Source: Holophaga sp. (GTDB lineage: Bacteria > Acidobacteriota > Holophagae > Holophagales > Holophagaceae). Taken from it: DNA of 64,000 nt. This document shows, piece by piece, positions 58,641 through 64,000 of the stretch. The notes below the pieces were generated by a model, which was not told the DNA's origin, did no database searches, and was given only the letters and a program-made list of their open reading frames with translations. The DNA lies in assembly GCA_016715205.1 (NCBI GenBank), contig JADKBC010000007.1:62001-126000 (forward strand), read 5' to 3'. Position numbers and translations under genes: made by a program. Positions within the stretch are counted from its first letter, which is position 1, and each line of letters opens with the position of its first letter.

Positions 58641-59738
58641 ATGAACCACCGGAATTTCGTCCTGACCATCCTGGGCGGTGCGACCTTGCTCGCGTCCACG
58701 CCTCTGTTGGCGGCAGATCCTCCCACCAAGATCGGTTTTGTCTACGTCAGCCCCGTGGGGGATGCGGGCTGGACCTTCCAGCACGACCAGGGCCGCAAGC
58801 AGATGGAAGCGGCGCTCAAGGGCAAGGTGACCACCAAGTTCATCGAAAATGTACCCGAAGGTGCCGATGCCGAGCGCATCATCCGCCAGCTGGCCCAGGA
58901 TGGCTCCAGGATCGTGTTCACCACGTCCTTCGGCTACATGAACCAGACCGCCAAGGTGGCGACAGCCTTCCCCAACGTCACCTTCTTCCATGCCACGGGC
59001 TACAAGCAGGGCAAGAACCTCGGCACCTACAATGCGCGGTTCTACGAGGGCCGCTACTTGAACGGCGTCATCGCCGGCAAGATGACCAAATCCAACATCG
59101 CGGGGTATGTGGCGGCCTTCCCCATTCCCGAAGTGATGCAGGGCATCAACGCCTTCACCCAGGGCATGCGCAGCGTCAACCCTAAGGCCCAGGTGCGGGT
59201 CATCTGGGTCAATTCCTGGTTTGATCCCGGCAAGGAACGCGAAGCGGCCCTTACGTTGATTTCGCAGGGCGCTGACATGATCACCCACCACACGGATTCC
59301 ACTGCCGTGGTGCAGGCTGCCGAAGAAAAGCACAAGGAGAACAAGAATCTCTACGCGTTCTCGTACCACTCCGATATGTCCAAGTACGGCCCAACGGCGC
59401 AGCTCACGGGCACCACCCACATCTGGGGCGACTTCTACACCAAGATTGTCAACGAAGTCCTGGCGGGCACCTGGACCGGCACCAATCTGTGGGGTGGCTT
59501 CAAAGACGGCATGATTCGGCTCGCGCCCCTCAACTCAGCCGTGTCTGCCGAATTGAAGACTCAGGTGGCCAAGATGCAGGCGGAGATTGTCGCCGGGAAA
59601 CTGCATCCCTTTGCGGGCCCTGTGGTGGATCAGGATGGTAAGGAGCGCGTCGCCAAGGGCAAATCCATGTCCGATGGTGATCTCGGCGCCATGAACTACT
59701 ATGTGCAGGGCGTGGCCTCTACGCTGCCCAAGCGCTGA
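58641..59738 (+). CDS. BMP-family ABC transporter substrate-binding protein
   Basis: A 365-residue periplasmic binding protein with a cleavable signal peptide (LTILGGATLLASTPLLAADP). It belongs to the BMP (PnrA-like) family: KIGFVYVSPVGDAGWTFQHD, VFTTSFGYMNQTAKVA, NARFYEGRYLNGVIAG and THHTDSTAVVQAAEEKHKEN. There is no lipobox, so it is soluble in the periplasm as expected of a Gram-negative. BMP proteins with this transporter type bind purine nucleosides or bases; the exact ligand is not determinable. GGAGG precedes the ATG. Confidence 0.92.
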   Translation: MNHRNFVLTILGGATLLASTPLLAADPPTKIGFVYVSPVGDAGWTFQHDQGRKQMEAALKGKVTTKFIENVPEGADAERIIRQLAQDGSRIVFTTSFGYMNQTAKVATAFPNVTFFHATGYKQGKNLGTYNARFYEGRYLNGVIAGKMTKSNIAGYVAAFPIPEVMQGINAFTQGMRSVNPKAQVRVIWVNSWFDPGKEREAALTLISQGADMITHHTDSTAVVQAAEEKHKENKNLYAFSYHSDMSKYGPTAQLTGTTHIWGDFYTKIVNEVLAGTWTGTNLWGGFKDGMIRLAPLNSAVSAELKTQVAKMQAEIVAGKLHPFAGPVVDQDGKERVAKGKSMSDGDLGAMNYYVQGVASTLPKR

Positions 59739-59753
59739 CGTTTTCATGAGAAG

Positions 59754-59793
59754 AAACCGAAAGGGGACCGCCGTTGCGGTCCCCTTTCGGTTT
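59754..59793. terminator. 18-bp hairpin between convergent genes
   Basis: AAACCGAAAGGGGACCGC (59754-59771) pairs perfectly with GCGGTCCCCTTTCGGTTT (59776-59793) around a CGTT tetraloop, between the binding-protein gene and the convergent reductase gene. Same design as the hairpin at 15019-15060: long perfect stem, tetraloop, no extended U-tract. Confidence 0.8.
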
Positions 59794-59807
59794 GGAGCCA
59801 ACGCCTT

Positions 59808-60821
59808 TTATCCAAGGATCTTGTGCGGCAGGCTTTCGATTCTTCCCGCCGGTGATACCAGCACGTAGTTGAGCTTGCGCTGCAGTTCGCGGATGGTGTT
59901 GGCGCCCGCGTAGGTAAGGCCAGAGCGCAGGCCGCCGATGATATCGGCCAGGATTTCTTCCTCGTCTTCCCGGTAGGGCACCTTGGTGGCCACGCCCTCG
60001 GCGGTCTTCCAGCCGGTGAGGCCGCCCAGGTGATCATCGGCCACTTCCTTGCTGGCCATGCCGCGGTACACCTTGTGGGTGGGCCTGCCATCGGCATCCC
60101 GCAAAGGTTCGCCCGGCGTGGGTCGCGTGCCCGCGAGCACGCCGCCCACCATCACAAAATCGGCACCAAAGGCCAGGGCTTTCACGATATCGCCGGGGGT
60201 GCGGATGCCGCCGTCGGCCACGATGGAACGGTCCGCCCGGGCGCATTCCTGGATCGCCGTGAGCTGGGGCACACCGAAACCCGTCTTAATGCGGGTGGTG
60301 CAGACACTGCCAGGGCCGATGCCCACCTTCACGATGTCGGCATGCACCGAGGCTAGGTAGTCTGCCCCCGCGTACGTGGCCACATTGCCCGCCATGATGC
60401 ACTCGTTGGGCAACATCTGGCGCATGCGCTTGATCATTTTCCCCACGTATTTGGCGTGGCCATGGGCCACATCCACACAGAAATACTGGGCTCCCGCATC
60501 CCGCAGCGCCTGGACCCGCTCCATTTCTGCTTCGGCGGTGCCCACGGAGACAAAGGTGGCGTAATGGCACCGCTTGAACATGGCCACATTTTCTTCGATG
60601 GAGGTGAAGCGGTGGAGCACACCAATGCCACCGCGTTCGCCGACGAAATCCGCCATGGCGTCTTCGGTAACAGTGTCCATGTTGGCCGTCATGATCGGCA
60701 GTCCCAGTGTGAGTTTGCCGCTCTTGTCGGTCATGCCGATGTCCACGATCCGACGTGACTCATGGTGGTTGTAGGCGGGAATCAGGAGGACATCATCAAA
60801 GGTGATGGCAGTTTCAGGCAT
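59808..60821 (-). CDS. guaC: GMP reductase / IMP dehydrogenase family protein without CBS domains
   Basis: A 337-residue TIM-barrel enzyme with the IMPDH/GMPR catalytic loop GIGPGSVCTTRIKTGFGVPQ (catalytic Cys) and phosphate-binding VADGGIRTPGDIVKALAFGA. No CBS pair is inserted, and the length and the C-terminal GGLRSGLTYAGANTIRELQ match GMP reductase. GMP reductase makes IMP from GMP with NADPH, useful when guanine nucleosides are taken up. A CBS-less IMP dehydrogenase is the alternative. GGAGG precedes ATG 60821. Convergent with the nucleoside transporter. Confidence 0.82.
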   Translation of the reverse strand: MPETAITFDDVLLIPAYNHHESRRIVDIGMTDKSGKLTLGLPIMTANMDTVTEDAMADFVGERGGIGVLHRFTSIEENVAMFKRCHYATFVSVGTAEAEMERVQALRDAGAQYFCVDVAHGHAKYVGKMIKRMRQMLPNECIMAGNVATYAGADYLASVHADIVKVGIGPGSVCTTRIKTGFGVPQLTAIQECARADRSIVADGGIRTPGDIVKALAFGADFVMVGGVLAGTRPTPGEPLRDADGRPTHKVYRGMASKEVADDHLGGLTGWKTAEGVATKVPYREDEEEILADIIGGLRSGLTYAGANTIRELQRKLNYVLVSPAGRIESLPHKILG

Positions 60822-60837
60822 GGGGCCTCCAGAGAAA

Positions 60838-61779
60838 TCAGGGCTGGGTGAGACTGCGGGGATGCATCTGATCGTACAACGCTCTCAGCCTCGCCTGATG
60901 CACATGGGTATAAATCTGGGTGGTGCTGATGTCCGCATGGCCCAGCATCGCTTGCACGGCTCGCAAATCAGCGCCGTGATCCAGCAGGTGCGTTGCGAAG
61001 GCATGGCGCAGCACGTGGGGGCTCACGGTCTCCGGGCGGATCTTCGCTTTGGCCGCGTACGCTTTCAGCAGGCGCCAAAGGTGTTGCCTGGTGAGCGGCT
61101 CACCCCGGTGGCCCACGAAAAGCGCATCCGTGTGTGGCTTGAACCCACCACGAATCTGCAACCAGGCGCGGATCCAATGCTCGGCCCCCTGTCCGAAGGG
61201 AATCAGACGGTCCTTGCGGCCTTTGCCCATGACCTTGAGAAAGCCCTCATCCAAAAAAATCGATAACGCGGGAATGGTGGCCAGCTCAGAGACGCGCAGT
61301 CCAGAGGCGTACAGCAGTTCCATCCAGGCGCGGTCCCGCACGCCCAGAGGCGTGGCGATATCGGGCGCAGCCAACAGGGCTTCGATCTGGCTTTCCGTGA
61401 GGGTGCGGGGCAGGATGCGGGGCGGCCGGGGCGGTCGGACCACGGCCTCGGGGCCGGCGGCGCCCTCGCCTTCCATGCGCAAAAAACCCAGGAACTGCCG
61501 CAGCGCGGAGGATAATCGCGCGATGCTGCGGGGGGCCTTGCCTACCGCGTGCTGGGACACCAGGAAGGCGCTGATGGCATCGCGATCCAGATCGCTGGGT
61601 GCGGTGTTCTGATCCACAGCCCAAACGGCCAGAATCCGCAGATCGGAAAGGTAGCCAGAGGCCGTATTCGGGGAAAGCCCACGCTCCACCGCCAGGTGGG
61701 TTTCGAATTCCCGCATGGAAGCCCCCCAGCCCAGGGGCCAGCCACCTTCGGGTGCTTCGATCTCAGGTTTTCGGGGCAT
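60838..61779 (-). CDS. xerD: tyrosine recombinase XerD-like
   Basis: A 313-residue tyrosine recombinase. SAM-like N-terminal core-binding domain (MREFETHLAVERGLSPNTAS), then catalytic residues: Arg in YASGLRVSELAT, Lys in MGKGRKDRLIPF, HxxR in SPHVLRHAFATHLL, His in LGHADISTTQIY and the nucleophilic Tyr in IYTHVH. Size and sequence are those of a chromosome-dimer-resolving XerC/D rather than a phage integrase. AGGAG lies 4 bases before ATG 61779; the upstream frame extension to 61926 overlaps the acpP promoter. XerC versus XerD not resolved. Confidence 0.88.
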   Translation of the reverse strand: MPRKPEIEAPEGGWPLGWGASMREFETHLAVERGLSPNTASGYLSDLRILAVWAVDQNTAPSDLDRDAISAFLVSQHAVGKAPRSIARLSSALRQFLGFLRMEGEGAAGPEAVVRPPRPPRILPRTLTESQIEALLAAPDIATPLGVRDRAWMELLYASGLRVSELATIPALSIFLDEGFLKVMGKGRKDRLIPFGQGAEHWIRAWLQIRGGFKPHTDALFVGHRGEPLTRQHLWRLLKAYAAKAKIRPETVSPHVLRHAFATHLLDHGADLRAVQAMLGHADISTTQIYTHVHQARLRALYDQMHPRSLTQP

Positions 61780-61888
61780 GAAGCTCCTGGCGATGGGAGG
61801 GCTGGAAGGAAAAAGGCCGAATCTGTTGATTATGCGATGGAAAAAATGGGTCTTAGCCGCGCCGCGAAAGGGTCTGGTTCGCGAACGG

Positions 61889-61916
61889 TTGCTTGGTATT
61901 CCCGGCGGGCTATGAT
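61889..61916 (+). promoter_or_regulatory. sigma-70 promoter of acpP
   Basis: TTGCTT (61889-61894) and TATGAT (61911-61916) with a 16-base spacer, ending 27 bases before the acpP start codon. Both boxes match consensus well (TTGaca 4 of 6, TATaaT 5 of 6). This is the clearest housekeeping promoter in the window. Confidence 0.6.
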
Positions 61917-61943
61917 AGCCTCGCAAGGTTTCAAGGAGAGCCC

Positions 61944-62183
61944 ATGGCTGAGATTCGCAAGAAAGTAATCGCTATCATCGCCGAACAGTTGGCGAAGCCC
62001 GAAGATTCCATCACCGAGAGCAGCCACTTTGTGGACGATCTGGGCGCTGATAGTCTCGACACCGTTGAGATCATCATGGCCATTGAGGAAGCTTTCGGGC
62101 TGGAGATCCCGGAGAGCGAGCAGGAAAAGATCAAGACCGTTGGCGATGCCATCGGCTACATCGAGAAGAACGCCAAGGCTTGA
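61944..62183 (+). CDS. acpP: acyl carrier protein
   Basis: A 79-residue acidic acyl carrier protein. The phosphopantetheine attachment serine is S37 in GADSLDTVEI, followed by the family block EEAFGLEIPESEQEKIKTVG. AAGGAGA precedes ATG 61944. Carries fatty-acid intermediates for the FabF encoded next door. Upstream in-frame extension to 61893 overlaps the promoter and is rejected. Confidence 0.97.
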   Translation: MAEIRKKVIAIIAEQLAKPEDSITESSHFVDDLGADSLDTVEIIMAIEEAFGLEIPESEQEKIKTVGDAIGYIEKNAKA

Positions 62184-62204
62184 TCCAGAGCCGGACCCAT
62201 CGCG

Positions 62205-62231
62205 CGCCGCAGGACTTCGGCTCCTGCGGCG
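62205..62231 (+). terminator. hairpin between acpP and fabF
   Basis: CGCCGCAGGA (62205-62214) pairs perfectly over 10 bases with TCCTGCGGCG (62222-62231) around CTTCGGC, followed by a pyrimidine-rich TTCTTGCTCTCC. Lies 21 bases after acpP. Likely partial terminator or 3'-end stabiliser that lets acpP be expressed far above fabF. Confidence 0.6.
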
Positions 62232-62319
62232 TTCTTGCTCTCCGAGCCAGGCAGCCTGAGATTGATAGGCTGCCCAGCCCGGGGTTTGCCTGTGGCATTC
62301 TAAGCAATGAGGTGAAGAC

Positions 62320-63570
62320 ATGACTTCCATTCAGCGCCGACGCGTCGTCATCACGGGCATGGGAACCATCAATCCCTGCGGCAACACCGTAGCTCAGACC
62401 TGGGACGCCCTGCTTGCCGGGAAAAGCGGCATTGGGCTGATCGATCGGTTTGATACCACCGCCTTTGCCTGCAAGATCGCGGGCCAGGTGAAGGGTTTCG
62501 AGCCCGAGGCGTTCATCGACAAGAAAGAACTGAAGAAGATGGATATCTTCATTCAGTACGCCATGGCGGCGGCCACTGAAGCCATGAACGACAGTGGTTT
62601 GGCCGAGGTGGAACTGTCCAAGGCCGAACGCGAGATGTTTGGCGTGTCCATTGGTTCCGGCATCGGCGGTCTGGGCACCATTTGGGAAGAGGCCAACGGC
62701 TACCGTGGTCCTCGCCGCACGAGCCCCTTTTTCATTCCCAGCCTGATCATCAACCTCGCGGGCGGGTACGTGAGCATCAAGTACGGCTTGCAGGGGCCAG
62801 CCATCGCTGTGGCCACGGCCTGCGCCACTGGCACCCATTCCATCGGGGATGCCTCACGGCTCATCATGCACGGTTATGCGGATCGCATGATCGCGGGTGG
62901 CTCTGATTCTGTAATCAACGAGCTGGGCGTGGGTGGGTTCGCCGCCATGCGTGCGCTTTCCACCCGCAATGATTCTCCAGAAACGGCCAGCCGCCCCTTT
63001 GATAAGGATCGGGATGGCTTCGTCATGGGCGAGGGTGCCGGCATTGTGGTGCTCGAAGAATACGAGATGGCCAAGGCGCGCGGCGCCAAGATCTACGCTG
63101 AAGTGGTCGGCTACGGCATGAGCGGCGACGCCCATCACATCACCAGCCCTAGCGAAGATGGTGACGGCCCCAACCGCGTGATGATGGCCGCCATCAAGGA
63201 TGCGGGCATCCGTCCCGAGCAGATCAGCTATATCAATGCCCACGGCACGTCTACCCCCGCAGGGGACCGCATTGAATGCCTGGCCATCCGCAAAACACTG
63301 GGCGCCTTTGCCGACAAGGTGAAGATCTCCTCCTCCAAGTCCATGCACGGCCACCTTCTGGGTGCCGCAGGCGGCCTGGAAACGATTGTCTGCGCCAAGG
63401 TCTGCACCACGGGCAAGATTCCTCCCACCATCAATGTTGAAAATCAGGATCCGGATTGCGATCTGGACGTGACCGCCAACACCGTCGGCACCTTTGACGG
63501 CGAGTATGTGCTGAACAACAACTTCGGCTTCGGTGGCACCAACGCCTGCGTGATTTTGCGCAAGCTCTGA
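62320..63570 (+). CDS. fabF: 3-oxoacyl-ACP synthase II
   Basis: A 416-residue beta-ketoacyl-ACP synthase elongating fatty acids. Catalytic Cys in VATACATGTHSIGDA, His in NAHGTSTPAGD and KSMHGHLLGAAGG, and C-terminal NNNFGFGGTNA are all intact. AGGTGAAG precedes ATG 62320. Downstream of acpP in the same direction, as in many bacteria. Confidence 0.96.
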   Translation: MTSIQRRRVVITGMGTINPCGNTVAQTWDALLAGKSGIGLIDRFDTTAFACKIAGQVKGFEPEAFIDKKELKKMDIFIQYAMAAATEAMNDSGLAEVELSKAEREMFGVSIGSGIGGLGTIWEEANGYRGPRRTSPFFIPSLIINLAGGYVSIKYGLQGPAIAVATACATGTHSIGDASRLIMHGYADRMIAGGSDSVINELGVGGFAAMRALSTRNDSPETASRPFDKDRDGFVMGEGAGIVVLEEYEMAKARGAKIYAEVVGYGMSGDAHHITSPSEDGDGPNRVMMAAIKDAGIRPEQISYINAHGTSTPAGDRIECLAIRKTLGAFADKVKISSSKSMHGHLLGAAGGLETIVCAKVCTTGKIPPTINVENQDPDCDLDVTANTVGTFDGEYVLNNNFGFGGTNACVILRKL

Positions 63571-63589
63571 TTCCGTTCGGGCCTCCTGT

Positions 63590-63618
63590 CAAAAAGCAGC
63601 CGATTGGGCTGCTTTTTG
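63590..63618 (+). terminator. rho-independent terminator of fabF
   Basis: AAAAAGCAGCC (63591-63601) pairs with GGCTGCTTTTT (63607-63617), giving an A-rich/T-rich stem whose 3' arm ends in TTTTTG. This is the only classical intrinsic terminator design in the window, 20 bases after the fabF stop. Confidence 0.85.
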
Positions 63619-63674
63619 TTTGGGCGAATTCGCAAATATTTCGCCAAAATCAAAAATCCCTGGGAGAATGACCC

Positions 63675-64000
63675 ATGCCCAAGGCCGCTCCCTTCAAGCT
63701 TGTTGCGCCATACTCGCCCGCAGGTGATCAGCCGGAGGCCATCGCGCAACTGGTGGCGGGCATCGAATCCGGCGAGCGGTACCAAACCCTGCTGGGCGTC
63801 ACGGGCAGCGGCAAGACCTACACCATGGCCAGCACCATCGCCCGGGTGAATCGACCCGCGCTGATTTTTGCGCCCAACAAGACGCTGGCGGCGCAGCTAT
63901 TTAGCGAGTTCAAGCAGTTCTTTCCAGAAAATGCAGTGGAATACTTTGTCAGCTACTACGACTACTACCAGCCGGAAGCCTATGTTCCCGAGCGGGATCT
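63675..64000 (+). CDS. uvrB: excinuclease ABC subunit B, 3' end outside window
   Basis: The first 108 residues of UvrB, the damage-verifying helicase of nucleotide excision repair. PFKLVAPYSPAGDQPEAIAQ, Walker A GVTGSGKTYTMA and ALIFAPNKTLAAQLFSEFKQ are diagnostic, and FVSYYDYYQPEAYVPERDL begins the beta-hairpin that probes the DNA. GGGAGA lies upstream of ATG 63675. The gene runs off the window. Confidence 0.97.
   Translation, partial: MPKAAPFKLVAPYSPAGDQPEAIAQLVAGIESGERYQTLLGVTGSGKTYTMASTIARVNRPALIFAPNKTLAAQLFSEFKQFFPENAVEYFVSYYDYYQPEAYVPERD

Noticed and set aside
1..64000. CRISPR array, tRNA, rRNA or prophage
   Set aside because: No regularly spaced repeats, tRNA cloverleafs, rRNA segments or phage structural genes were seen; the only recombinase is a Xer-type housekeeping enzyme.

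Overview
The window is about 60% GC, gene-dense bacterial chromosome. Gene content points to a Gram-negative, at least partly anaerobic bacterium: ExbD/TonB parts, a Tsx-like outer-membrane channel, lipoproteins, B12- and SAM-dependent lysine breakdown, a hemerythrin and a PilT-like ATPase. Together with the DUF2911 proteins this looks like an acidobacterium of the Holophaga/Geothrix kind. That placement is inference; no rRNA or tRNA gene is visible. The window opens inside a DUF2911 gene and closes inside uvrB.

Region 1 (1-2425) holds two tandem DUF2911 paralogues and an MBL-fold hydrolase. Region 2 (2729-15009) is the main functional unit, a co-directional lysine catabolic operon: kdd, a class-III aminotransferase, kce, kamA, kamB, kamC, kamD, kamE, two CoA-transferase subunits and a thiolase. 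Read as a pathway: lysine to beta-lysine (KamA), to 3,5-diaminohexanoate (KamDE), to 3-keto-5-aminohexanoate (Kdd). Kce then uses acetyl-CoA to give acetoacetate and 3-aminobutyryl-CoA. The usual ammonia-lyase gene kal is absent, and the aminotransferase sits where it would be needed. That fits the variant route in which an acyl-CoA beta-transaminase makes acetoacetyl-CoA directly; the CoA-transferase and thiolase then finish to acetyl-CoA. Long hairpin repeats occupy three intercistronic gaps of this operon, and a 19-bp hairpin closes it.

Region 3 (15069-31850) is mixed: a divergent PilT-like ATPase, topoisomerase III, a phosphoribosyltransferase-like protein, exbD/tonB, an RsbW-like ATPase, an ispH gene fused to a UbiA-like membrane domain, a frame-broken membrane protein gene, an SDR, a CHASE hybrid histidine kinase, a DEAD-box helicase, a hemerythrin and a second exbD. 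Region 4 (31851-53701) has polA behind an odd leader made of tandem degenerate copies of its own 5' end. It continues with a secreted C10 cysteine peptidase, a YqhD-like protein that lacks two metal ligands, purD, pfk, tlyA, miaB, lipoproteins, a 269-bp MITE-like element lodged between two once-overlapping genes, a nitroreductase, the imuB-dnaE2 mutasome pair and gpt.

Region 5 (53126-60821) reads as purine nucleoside uptake and salvage: gpt, a Tsx-like channel, a complete BMP-type ABC transporter (double ATPase, two permeases, binding protein) and a GMP-reductase-type enzyme. The window ends with xerD, acpP, fabF and uvrB.
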